Shown here: positions 1-9,664 of the stretch, in pieces
How the letters are laid out: each line of letters begins with the position of its first letter
Numbering within the stretch: the stretch's first letter is position 1
Assembly: GCA_951802425.1 (NCBI GenBank)
Contig: OX637795.1
Span: 1,116,001 to 1,180,000, forward strand
Length of the DNA: 64,000 nt
Direction of reading: 5' to 3'
Origin: Clavaria fumosa
Taxonomy: Eukaryota; Basidiomycota; Agaricomycetes; Agaricales; Clavariaceae
Made by a program: the position numbers and the translations under genes
The notes under the pieces: generated by a model
Databases searched by the model: none
The model's input: only the letters and a program-made list of their open reading frames with translations
Told to the model about the DNA's origin: nothing

Positions 1-660
1 CCTGAGAAAAAGAGCCTCGGACCTTGGAGAAGGAGTATTGGACCTCAGAGAAAGAGTGTCGGAAGAGGGAGTCGCAATGCCCGCAGCACAAGAATAAGGC
101 GTATCCAGCACTGCTCTGCAGGTGCAGTGCTGGATGCGTCGCATTCCTATGGGAAGAGTGCATGGAAGAGAGAAGAAAGTGACGGATCTCTATGTTTCAG
201 TTTATTTATGTTATCATCACATGATGAGTGCTCAACGCATTGTCCATCACATGATGAACACGCGATGCGTTGTCTGTCACTGTTTCACAGATGAGCGCTG
301 AGCACGCGACGCGTTCACAGTCACTCAAAAAAATAATCGTGTTTAAATGTGTTTACAGTAGTCCAATCAGTAGCAGCCTGGCCCCATCCTTTCTTCTCGC
401 CCTCTTACCAGCTGTACCTTTCAGCTTCTCACTTTGGTACATTCTTTTGACTGCTAGTGTACTCATTTGCGAGCACCCGCCTGCCACTCCCTCTACTTAG
501 CCTACTGTTTGCCCTACACGACTTGTGAGCTGAGCCCCCCCAGGCGTCATCAGATGCCGGGGGTGGCTGCTTTACCACTACTTATTACATCATTTGCATG
601 AATTTGTTATAGCTTATGTAACTACACTGCAAACATTCTTGCCAAACGAAACTGAGAATC
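1..660. other. Gene-less stretch with a small hairpin
   Basis: No convincing coding exon is seen. Bases 104-134 form an inverted repeat with 11-bp arms and a 9-base loop, extendable outward with one mismatch. Near 225-275 the words CATCACATGATGA and variants recur twice, like the CACATGATC and CACGTGA words found in other repeats of this window. The function is unknown; a degraded transposon flank is possible. Confidence 0.4.
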
Positions 661-667
661 TCTAATA

Positions 668-1945
668 ATGGCTTCTCGGTCTCAAAAGCGACGGCTTCCA
701 ACAAAAGAAGAGCTTGTGAATAAGAAGCGACATCTTTCAGCTGCTAATGATGTATGTGCTCTTTTGCTGTTGCAGAACTAGTACAAATGTCTCCCAGCGT
801 TGCTACATGTGCCTTAATGGCAATAAACCCTTGATCATCTGCTACAACTGTCCTCGCACACTATGCTCAAATTGCATAACAATCCCGGCTTTTCCATCTT
901 CAAATTTAGTATTCTTTTGTCTCAATTGCCATGAACGATTCTTTGCATCACAGCCATATAAAGTGAGGGTCTTATGTTCCAATCCTCCTTCTAACCTGAA
1001 CAATGCCCAGGGCCTCCATATCCATGACACCACCATCCCCCCCACAGTAGACGGTGATATCAATGTTGCGGCTTTTCGTCCTGTTCATGACCAAGGGGTG
1101 AAGATCAAAGGTCACTTTCAGATGACTGCACAGTCCCAGGTTATCAACACGAAACTGGTTATTGTCCACTTTTACCTCTCCGGCTTGCGATTGAATGGAT
1201 CTCCTGCCAAGATTCTTTCTGAGTACATGTCAGCATTCCTGGATCAAGAGGTCCTAGTTAACAGAGAGATCTCGTTTGACCTGTCCTCTGACATGCTGAT
1301 TTCTGAGCATGCCAATCGAATCCAGAACAATGTCAGAGAGATTATTGGCCAATGGTAAGTGGACTGCTATCACTTGGAAAATTTCTAACACTGCGCAACA
1401 GCTCAACTACCCGAGTCGTCATATTCATAAGTACACAGTTGCACAAGGATACTGGAGACCCAATGCTGGGTCCAAACACGTCTGGCAGTGTTACAGAGGT
1501 GAGAGATGGGTAACCATTTTTAAAAACACTGCCTTTACATTATTCCTAGTTCATGCAAGCACTCCTCCCCAAGCCGCTATTCCCGATCAATACAGAAGCT
1601 CACTTATGGTTCTTGACTGGTCTCTCTCTTGTCAATAAGTCATCGAGTTATAACAGTTTCTTGATTAGTTCCAGCCAGTGGGTCTGTCTCACTCCCCAAA
1701 CTTCTGCTCTGACTTAATATTTCAGCCTTAATCTTTCTCATATCATTGGCTTCACCAATGCGGAGCTGCAGCCCTGCATAATCTCCCCCCTTGTCCTTTC
1801 ATATGCCCAGCATGTTCTTGTTGAAGGCCTTCCTTTCTTCAACTTCAATCGCCAATTTCTTCCAACAATGACTTCAATTTGCCGGCACACAAACATCTTT
1901 CATATCTTCAGAGATGTCGGGCTTGTGACAGCAAAACCCCTTTGG
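668..1945 (+). pseudogene. 5' part of a disrupted PHD-like finger protein, paralogue of the 9665-11358 gene
   Basis: This is recognised by exon-by-exon alignment to the intact paralogue at 9665-11358. A finger with spacing C-x2-C-x9-C-x2-C-x4-C-x2-C, then C-x2-C, is encoded at about 800-950 (CPRTLCSNC corresponds to CPRTMCDRC). Next comes a shared domain (IKGHF corresponds to LRGHY) up to 1354. Introns at about 1355-1401, 1499-1549 and 1678-1725 sit where the paralogue has them. The last exon holds HIIGF and stops matching near 1925-1945, where foreign DNA begins; the missing C-terminus resumes at about 3690. At the two positions proposed as catalytic in the paralogue (His230, Cys276) this copy has Gln and Leu/Ser. 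The 5' end is unresolved: an ATG at 668 opens a basic peptide (MASRSQKRR) that cannot be joined in frame by a normal-sized intron. It carries no H3-like tail. Probably non-functional. Confidence 0.65.
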
Positions 1946-3690
1946 TGTGCAAGGGTAGAGCGAAGGGTCTGTTCAGTTTCTAATGCTAGTCGATAGTCCT
2001 GGCGGACTTGTCTCTCGATATACAGGGAATACTCCTGTAGTAGTCGAAGTGTCTGGTAATAAGTCTGGGGATTGGCTCGGAGTAGTTGGTCCTTTATCCA
2101 AGTCCTTGTATACCTTTGGTAATACTCGAACCGATAGAGGTTCTGCTCAATCGATGGGTGGCTGGTGAAACTCTCAGGAGGGATGACTTGCGACCTTAAA
2201 GGTGGGAAGACGAATCCTTCCAGTGCGAAGTTCTCAGCAGCGACGTTTGCTGTCAGACTTAGTTGAGGTCTCTCAAGTAAGTGTATAGACGAAAAGATCG
2301 AAGCTGGGGTACATGTGGGTTGGTCTCAGGTCTTATATACTCTAGCTATGGGCTGTACGTGATGTATGAGTCATTGATTAAATATCGGAATCTGATAGAT
2401 GATCAGGAAAGCTGCGCGCTTGCACTGGAATGATGAGTCTGAGCAGTGTCGATCTTTGTTGGGATCCTTGTGATGATGATGTCATCCGTGATCAGATAGG
2501 GTCCCTGCTTCGATGCATTATATCATGTCGGCTGCATCTGATCTTGTTGGGGATATGATCGGAGGGTCAGCTGATCTGTGATCGAGCTGTTCTGAGTCAT
2601 GATCACTTGATCGATCGGTGTGATGCAGTGATCGAGTGAAACTGATCTTTGATCAGAGATCTTCTTAGGGGTGATCGTGTCTGGTGGATAGGGGTTTGCC
2701 CAATCGAGGTCGAGATCAGTCTGTGGCGGTTATTGGATAAAAGGACGGTCTTCCTCCTTTCGCCGTCCCTTCAGAGTCTGCCTGCTATGTGCTTCCAAGG
2801 CCACCACCTTGTCGAGTTCTTCCACAGCTCCTCCCTCTTCGCTCCTCGTACTGGAATCAAGCTCTCTTGCGATACCTTCCACTGGTGGGTTCAACTCGTC
2901 CCTGCCGATGCGGACCTCTACTGGGTCCTCGACCGATGCTTCGCCTGTGGGGATCCCTCCCACCTTGTCAAGGATTGCTCCTTGACCCAAGGTCCTTACC
3001 GACGTATCTGTGACCTTCTCGAGGACCCTCATGGTGAGTTAGCCGAGCTGCTTCTCTCTGTCTCCAGTAAGTCTGATTCTTTATAGATTGGGACTGGGCT
3101 CCTCCCCGCCCTCCCTCGCCAACTGTTTGGGCCACCACCCCTTGGGGTGACCAAGGTACTTGGTACCAAGGTGGGCAGGATTGGGCTGAGATTGGTTCTG
3201 GTCCTGTACATCCGGCTTACCGTCCCCAGGTCCAGATCCCCAACCTCTGGATACCCCGTTGGTGGCGCCTCCTCCGTCGCCCTCCCTTCCTACCGTTGAC
3301 CTCCCCCCCGCCTATTCCCCCCTCCCGTCTCCTACTCTGGACGACGGAGGTTCTCTCGGCGCTGTGCGAGATCTGCGAGAGGCTGCCCTGGAGGCGGGAA
3401 TCTGGGATGGTCAGTTTGCCTCCCATCCCTTGAGGGTAGCTCTCGGGTTCGTGGGTGAGTCTGACTTCTCAGACTCTTCAGATGAGTCATGGGAAGAGGA
3501 GTCTTGGGGGTCTGAGTACGGCACCTCGGGCTCCTCCCTTGATGAAGAGGGGTCTTGGCTCTCTTTCGTGTAGATAAGTATTGTACTTATCTTGCGATAA
3601 AATATATAGTTGGGGTTTAGCCCCTTGTTCGCCTGATTTGCATGGTGTTTCTTAAGTTAAAGGATTGAAATTTGCTGGCCTGGTAGTACG
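1930..3690 (+). mobile_element. Insertion interrupting the first gene; Gag-only retroelement-like
   Basis: About 1.75 kb separates the two halves of the broken gene. Inside, 2649-3086 encodes a peptide with a retroviral-type zinc knuckle, CFACGDPSHLVKDC (C-x2-C-x4-H-x4-C), followed at 3259-3573 by a proline-rich then acidic, serine-rich peptide. Together they resemble a Gag-like protein without any pol. The left side near 1924 begins TGTGACAGCAAAACCCC, and near 3610-3630 there is GGGGTTTAGCCCC, which could be degenerate element ends. No matching LTR pair and no target duplication could be fixed. A Gag-only (TR-GAG-like) element or a fragment of a larger element are both possible. Confidence 0.45.
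2380..2670. repeat. GATC-rich block inside the insertion
   Basis: The tetranucleotide GATC occurs about seventeen times in roughly 290 bases, often as TGATCG or GTGATC, against about one expected by chance. It lies immediately upstream of the Gag-like reading frame and may be an untranslated or LTR-derived regulatory segment. There is no coding signal. Confidence 0.45.
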
Positions 3691-3696
3691 GACGAC

Positions 3697-3972
3697 GCTT
3701 TCATGACAAGAGAGCAAGGAAAGCCATGTGGTTCTCGCTACATCTGGACGCATCGTACCATTCGCCCATGGGGTAACAGGCTGCCTGTGCAGTGTGAAAG
3801 TTGTGGCCACATCCGATCCTGGGTATCGGTAAATGGCCCGGATTCATCTTGCTTGTTTGGTTGTAAGGGCTGCCCGAAGAAAGTCAAATTTCCACGCCCT
3901 AATGCTGTGAAATGGCTAGGTGGGGAGGTTGATGGTGGGCGATGGATGGTTGTCTCAGAGGTGAATGAGTAG
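3697..3972 (+). pseudogene. Displaced C-terminal exon of the disrupted PHD-like finger gene
   Basis: The peptide contains YIWTHRTIRPWGNRLPVQC, which aligns with YVWWHKNLRPLGDLISPQC in the intact paralogue, including the following zinc-ribbon-like Cys pairs (CESCG, then CKGC). It is therefore the 3' end of the gene whose 5' part lies at 668-1945. The reading frame runs to a TAG ending at 3972. Nothing suggests that it is expressed alone. Confidence 0.65.
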
Positions 3973-4330
3973 TTCAGCATGGAACATCGTTAAATAGCCT
4001 AAATCTACCTTTGTCACATTGTAGGAAGTTGCAATTTGAGTGGGTTTCAGGTTCAAATTATCACCTGTGTAGAAATTACTCGGCCTCAAGACCATACGAA
4101 TAGAGTAAACAATTTTCATGATTAGCCGAGCCCCCCTAATCCTGCTCTACTACAACAACAACTGTATCAGAAAACCTTGCCATGTTGTGACTCTGATATG
4201 ATATAAATCCAATAAATCAATAAATTAGAATTCACACCATTCAGTCATTTTTCAATGTAAATATCATTCCAGCCCACATCTACACCAGTCCGCAAATATC
4301 AGGGCAGCCAATGTTCGGCCACTTCTGATG
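3973..4330. other. AT-rich gene-less spacer
   Basis: No coding exon, RNA gene or clear repeat is recognised in this AT-rich stretch between the end of the broken gene and the minisatellite. Confidence 0.4.
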
Positions 4331-4399
4331 GGTAAACACGTGGTATGCCAACCCATTCAGTCAAAATCCCCCAATAGACATGGGATACCGGATGGTGAA

Positions 4400-4980
4400 T
4401 ATCCTCCAGTTCACTTGCGCCAGCGGAGTCCGGCGGAAGTATCCAATTTGAACATATGTAATGGGTCCGGCGGAGAGTATCCTTTGCCCAACAGCCATCG
4501 GTCCGGCGGACATGGTATAAAATATTCTCTGCCTAATAACCATGGGTCCGGCGGTTGACAAGAATATTCTTTGCCTAATAACCATTGGTCCGAGACATGG
4601 TATAGAATATTCTCTTCTCAATAGCCATTGGTCCGGTGGTGGGTGGGAATATTCTTTGCCCGATAGCCACTGGTCCAGCGGACATAGTATAGAGCCTAAT
4701 AACCGGTCTGGCGGTGGGTGGGAATATTCTTTGCCCGATAGCCATGGTCCAGCAGACATAGTATAGGATATTCTCTGCCTAATAACCATGGGTCTGGCGG
4801 TGGGCAAGAATATTTTTTGCACAATAGCCATTTGTCCAGCAATGGGCAAGAATATTCTATGCCCAATAGACATTGGCATGGAATATTCAGATATTTATTA
4901 CAGCAATGGGCAAGAATATTCTATGCCCAATAGACATTGGTATGGAATATTCGGATATTTATTACAGTTGTCATACCAGA
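4400..4980. repeat. Degenerate minisatellite of about 43-45 bp units
   Basis: The units contain variations of GAATATTCTTTGCCC, then ATAGCCATTGGTCC, then GGCGGTGGGT or GGCGGACATGGTATA. More than ten diverged copies are visible, the last ones (4850-4975) drifting into GAATATTCAGATATTTATTACAG. The long minus-strand open frame across 4361-4879 is a by-product of the repeat. The array abuts the 3' end of the minus-strand gene ending at 5132. Confidence 0.75.
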
Positions 4981-5131
4981 CATTGAATATCCTCCCTATT
5001 GCTTTCGGACTTTCCTATGCTTCCCTGCTGGAGGTCCTATCTTTACCACTCCTGTCTCCTTCCTTTTTCTCTCCCGCATTTGTCTCCTTCTAAAACAATG
5101 TGAGTTCTTGCTCACTCATGGAATATTTCAC

Positions 5132-6810
5132 TTACAGAACTTGGGCCAATGGAATGAGCTTGAATATATCAGCCACTTCTCTCACCATTTGGCTCCAAGC
5201 AGCCCGTTCTTCCTCTTCCAGACTCAATCCCCATACCTTCATCCCCATGACAAGGAGAACAATTCCTGTCAAACCACCCCCACACCATTCCTTTTTGACC
5301 AAGATGTCAGCATCTTGCTCATCACCTTCAGGCCGGATCCTCCCCCACCATTCAGCGACCTCTAGGCCAATTGAGGGATAGTCGATATCCTCGTAATTTC
5401 TTGCTAACCGAGTATGGCTCCACCTGATGAGGGAAGGAGGAACAGGGACTCCACGGTTCTCCAGTGCCAATGGTGGTCCTCCAGCTGTCGCCAAGGCAGA
5501 TTCAGCTTCAATCCAAGTCTCACATAAGGCTCTCCAGTCTGCTCCCAGCTTCTCTGAATCCTCAAATCCCAAACCAACCTCATTCGATAGCCTCTGCATC
5601 ATATTTGGCAGGAGACTGGTCATGTAAGTCTTAGCAGATGCTGGCTTAGCTGGCTTGGGCTTGCAATAATGCCTTAAAATAATTGAGACATGAGCATGGT
5701 GGAAGAAATTGATGCAACAGGCTCACCTCTCAATTACTGCAGCCAGACAATCTGCTGTTGCAGTCAAGACATCCCATGCAGCAATGTCAATGTCCTGCGA
5801 GTATGACGGAAGCTTTCCAGAGAGGTCTTCAGGTTCTGTAAAGAGTACGAAGTGCACATCTCTCAGTGCTATACCCAGTCCAAGCAGAAGTTCCTCCACA
5901 TGAGCATGGGACTTTGGTGGATTTTCAGACTCAAAAAGGCCTTTTAAGGAACTAGCAAAGCGATACATGTAAAGTCATGTGATTATACACATCCTAGAAA
6001 CAAGTTTATTGTCTCTCACATGCTGCAAGTTTGTATTCTGACATTGGCTTTCATATATTAATTACATATATAATTTATGTTCTCATTATGCACTAGGAAG
6101 GGCTGACTACCGTCAGCAGAACCCTTGCTTGAATCAGCCAAATTTTGTTTGTACAAACTGATAAATAAGTTATATAATTTAAGAGGGATATACAATAAAT
6201 AATATATGACACATACAATAAATAATATGAGAAATATACAATAAATAGGTTTATGAGACATAAAAAGTTGACAATCAAACATGATATAATCTACAAATAA
6301 GATTATTTAGTATCATTTTGATAAGCCATAACTGAAATGAAGTCACCCACCTAAACTCGAGCCTTCTTGGCCATAGGATCTGTTGCCGTAGTCCTACGTT
6401 TACGAGGGGATATGATAGCTCTCTTTGGTGGTATAAGAATTGCATAGATGAGATATTTGCAACATAAGTATCACATCCAAGCTCATCACCTTTTGCTGCG
6501 ATACTCCAATGAGACAGAGTGAAATAAAGTTCAACTACTGCTCCGATCAATTCAGAACGATATTCTGAAGGGGAAATTAGATTCCCATTCATATTGTAGG
6601 CAGGTACCGGGATAACACGGTGGGTTGTCTTCATCATCTCCAGAGCGTCCTTGGCATCAGCAGACTTTACGGGCCAATTCTCAATGTGATACAATGAGCC
6701 GGTTTCTCCAAAATATATAAGAGTATTGTCATTACTTGGGCTGAGACTGCTATGATCACTGGCCGCATCCAAATTGTTATTATCATCTACATTGTTCCCA
6801 ATGGCCTACC
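5132..6810 (-). pseudogene. Transposon-associated Agaricomycete gene, 5' end lost
   Basis: Three exon blocks read on the minus strand. The upstream block (about 6803-6345) includes IYFGETGSLYHIENWPVK. A middle block at about 5968-5725 ends AAVIER. After an intron of about 55 nt comes the last block from 5670 to the stop at 5132, with LGFEDSEKLGADWRALCETW and EVAEWWGRIRPE. This resembles hypothetical proteins abundant next to large DNA transposons of mushrooms (family impression only, function unknown). The first block begins at an intron acceptor, and the sequence upstream of 6830 is GC-rich repeat, so the start is missing. An AT-rich segment (about 5985-6340) separates the first two blocks and may be an insertion or a long intron. 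Confidence 0.5.
5985..6340. repeat. AT-rich segment with short direct repeats
   Basis: Bases 6187-6250 contain three near-copies of a unit ending TACAATAAATA, separated by ATATGA-type spacers. There is no coding potential beyond chance frames. It lies within the degraded minus-strand gene and could be a decayed insertion. Confidence 0.4.
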
Positions 6811-6934
6811 AGATCTTACTATCAGGACAAAGATAGAATGGCAAAATAGGCAGTAAGTGAATACTAAGCAGACCTCACATGGACCTACTCTCATGTCTCA
6901 TCCTTAAGAGACCCCTAACACCTTCATTCTTGGG

Positions 6935-7400
6935 ATGGGACGACTACCGCTGTCACTGGTTACTGCCACCGCAGTTGCTGGTCGCCGGCGCCGCTGTCTC
7001 TGGTCGCTGCCTCCGCCGCTGCCGCCGCCGTCACTGGTCGCCACCGCCGCCCTCGCTGGTCGCTGCCGCCGTCGTCGTTGGTCGCTGGTCGCCGCCGTCG
7101 TGGGTCGCCACCACCGCCGCCGCTATCGCTAGTTGCCGCCGCTGCCGTTGCCGGTCGCCGCCGCTGCCGTCGCTGGTTGCCGCCGCTGACGTCGCTGGTC
7201 GCCACCCCTGCCCGCTACCACCGGTCGCCGCCGCCGTCGCCGTTGCTGGTCGCTACCGCTACCGCCACTATCGCTGGTCGCCGCTGCCACCGTTGCTGGT
7301 CACCGCTGCCACCGTTGCTGGTTGCCGCTGCCACCGTTGCTGGTCGCCGCCGTCGCTCTTGCTGCCCCCGCCGCCGTCGCTCTTGCTACCGAGAGGGAAA
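6935..7400. repeat. GC-rich trinucleotide-based minisatellite
   Basis: The block is built from variations of CGCTGGTCGCCGCCG. Purity is low and unit length varies in multiples of three, so several frames stay open on both strands (Arg/Pro/Ser/Ala-rich). These frames are not regarded as genes. Confidence 0.75.
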
Positions 7401-7423
7401 GGAGGAAGATGGAGAGCCGCGGC

Positions 7424-7862
7424 CACCGTTGCCGTCTGTTGTCTGCCGTCGTCCATCGCCCTGTACGTAGTAATTTGAAAAATGAAATGAAATGAAAATG
7501 AAATGAAAAAAGGACAGGGACGAGGGCGCACCTGGTGGTTCCCACCCATCGCCGCCGTTGTCATCCCTTGGGGGTGGGAGAAGAGAGAGGAGAGAGAGAG
7601 GAGAGAGGGAGGAGAGAGGGTGAGGGTGAAGGTGAGGCGAGAGGGTGAGGGTGAGAGGGTGAGGGTGAGAGGGAGGGAAAAGAGGGAGGGGTGAGGGTGA
7701 GGGGTGAGGGTGAGGGTCCCGCCGCCGCCGTCGTCGTCGTCGCCATCTGTCGTCTGCCGTCGTCCGTTGCCCTGTAAATAGTGAAAATAATAATAAAATG
7801 AAATGAGAATGAAAAAAGACCAGGGAGGGCGCACCTGGTCTCGCCGCCGCCATCATCGCTTA
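7424..7862. repeat. Direct repeats of about 140 bp around a purine-rich tract
   Basis: The segment at about 7424-7567 (GTCTGCCGTCGTCC, then an AAATGAAATGA-rich core, then GGGCGCACCTGGT) recurs at about 7737-7862 with small indels. Between them, 7565-7720 is a GAGAGGGTGAGGGTGA-type purine-rich simple repeat, continuing at 7860-7905. The layout fits a local tandem duplication. Confidence 0.65.
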
Positions 7863-7960
7863 GGGGAAGGGAGGAAGAGAGACGAGAGGGAGAGGGAGAG
7901 AGAAAAGAGCTTGGCACGCTTTGCTAAGATTATGTAAGCCATCTTTCTAAACTAAGCAAG

Positions 7961-8040
7961 GGACCTGATGCGTCAGGTCACATGATCGTGAGTGTGGGAA
8001 GGGACCTGACGCGTCAGATCACATGATCGTGAGTGTGGGA
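7961..8040. repeat. Two tandem copies of a 41-bp unit
   Basis: The unit starts GGGACCTGATGCGTCAGG and ends CATGATCGTGAGTGTGGGA. It occurs twice back to back, the second copy with CpG versus TpG differences (GACGCGTC versus GATGCGTC). There is no gene here. Confidence 0.7.
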
Positions 8041-8221
8041 ACCCATGTTGAAGTTCAAAAACACGGAGTCGTCTTTTTTTTTCTCGCACCACCCTTTCCC
8101 CTCTACCACAATGACCGCCCTCATTATCTTTGCACTCCCCTGTCCGCGCGAAAGGGGGCTGAAGGAAGGAAAGGGCTGGATGCATACAGCCTTTTCCCTC
8201 CTCCAGCCCCCCTAGCAACTC

Positions 8222-9120
8222 AACGCCTTGACGCTGCGGTGTGTCAGGGCGTGTGGCCCTCGGTGGCCTTCTCGACTCAACACCCTGACGCCACGGTGCG
8301 TCGGGGTGTATGGCCCTCGGTGGCCTTTCTCTCGTCGACGCTGCGGTGCGTTAGGCGACACGGCCCTCGGTGGCGTTCTCTCGTTGACGCTACGGTGCGT
8401 TAAGCGACACGGCCCTCGGTGGCCTTTCTCTCGTCGACGCTGCGGTGCGTTAGGCGACACGGCCCTCGGTGGCGTTCTCTCGTTGACGCTACGGTGCGTT
8501 AAGCGACACGGCCCTCGGTGGCCTTTCTCTCGTCGACGCTGCGGTGCGTTAGGCGACACGGCCCTCGGTGGCGTTCTCTCGTTGACGCTACGGTGCGTTA
8601 AGCGACACGGCCCTCGGTGGCCTTTCTCTCGTCGACGCTGCGGTGCGTTAGGCGACACGGCCCTCGGTGGCTTTCTCTCATTGACGCTGCGGTGCGTTAA
8701 GCGATACGGCCCTTGGTGGCCTTTCTCTCGTCGACGCTGCGGTGCGTTAGGCGACACGGCCCTCGGTGGCTTTCTCTCATTGACGCTACGGTGCGTTAAG
8801 TGACACGGCCCTCGGTGGCCTTTCTCTCGTCGACGCTGCGGTGCGTTAGGCGACACGGCCCTCGGTGGCTTTCTCTCATTGACGCTGCGGTGCGTTAAGC
8901 GATACGGCCCTCGGTGGCCTTTCTCTCGTCGATGCTGCGGTGCGTTAGGCGACACGGCCCTCGGTGGCTTTCTCTCGTTGACGCTATGGTGCATTAAGCG
9001 ACACGGCCCTCGGTGGCCTTTCTCTCATTGACGCTGCGGTGCGTTAGGCGACATGGCCCTCGGTGGCTTTCTCAACACAACTTGGCTCTGCGGTGAGTCA
9101 GGGTGTGTGGCTCTCGGTGG
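8222..9120. repeat. Satellite-like array of alternating 50- and 49-bp monomers
   Basis: Each monomer carries GGCCCTCGGTGGC, then TTTCTCTCGT, then CGACGCTGCGGTGCGTTA. Two diverged monomers alternate (TAGGCGACAC versus TAAGCGACAC), giving a 99-bp higher-order unit repeated many times; the edges near 8222-8330 and 9050-9120 are more diverged. Because 99 is a multiple of three, a 260-codon minus-strand frame stays open (8212-8994) with a 33-residue repeat. This is most simply a consequence of the repeat. Confidence 0.85.
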
Positions 9121-9660
9121 CCTTCCTCTTGGTCGGTTCCTACTACCCTTGGGTAGTGACACTCACAAGGTATGCACATCTCACCCTCCTCACTTACTGA
9201 TTTTTGGACCAGCCCAATTCTATGCTTACTACCCATGCGGTCGGCCATTGAGATGGAGAGATTAGGACAAGGTAAGTGTACCACTTCAACATCCCCTTTT
9301 TACTTAAGCAATTTCAGGTGACTTTGCGATGTGCGACCCCGATACTCAACCACAGGTGTTGGCACCAACTACCGGTTGCTGCGTTTTCTCATCTTTTGTA
9401 GTTGTAGACATCATATTCATGTAAGGTTCATGTGGTGGGGTGCTCCCGATGAGGGCCCGCATTGGGGGTTCCACACCACTGAGCTGCGTAGCTAGGATTT
9501 TTTGTTGAGTGAAAAAAAATGTCAATGAATTGCACTTCGTCTTTAAACTGACGTCTATGCTGTGCGTTGTTTACCGCATTCCGCATGATCTTTTAAGTCA
9601 CGTGACGTGTTCGGCCGACACTTTGAGTCATGACGCCTTGTCTGCCTTGTCCGTTCACAC
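9121..9660. other. Upstream region of the H3-tail-like gene
   Basis: No exon is recognised. Near 9597-9625 are GTCACGTGACGTG and TCGGCCGACAC, palindromic words that recur elsewhere in the window (CACGTG, GTCAC/GTGAC). It presumably contains the promoter of the gene starting at 9665. A frame open from a GTG at 9509 runs into that gene, but it has no ATG-based support. Confidence 0.35.
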
Positions 9661-9664
9661 AATC

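Noticed and set aside
752..775. 24-nt intron linking MASRSQKRR... to the zinc-finger exon
   Set aside because: Too short for a fungal spliceosomal intron, and the junction gives AAC TAG, an immediate stop.
6879..7917. Several long Pro/Arg/Ser-rich frames on both strands as genes
   Set aside because: Low-complexity GC-rich triplet repeats and a GAGGGTGAGG tract hold all frames open; no domain, no intron logic.
8212..8994. 260-codon minus-strand open frame with HRSVNERKPPRAVSP repeats as a real repeat protein
   Set aside because: It coincides exactly with the 50/49-bp satellite, has no start context or introns, and the frame stays open because the dimer is 99 bp. Kept only as a question in the findings.
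8222..9120. CRISPR array
   Set aside because: Regularly spaced repeats, but the intervals are also repeated rather than unique spacers, and the genome is eukaryotic.
9509..9664. N-terminal extension of the H3-tail-like protein from a GTG at 9509
   Set aside because: It has no ATG in that frame before 9665; the ATG at 9665 has a good start context and gives a clean phase-0 exon. 5' transcript data could still overturn this.
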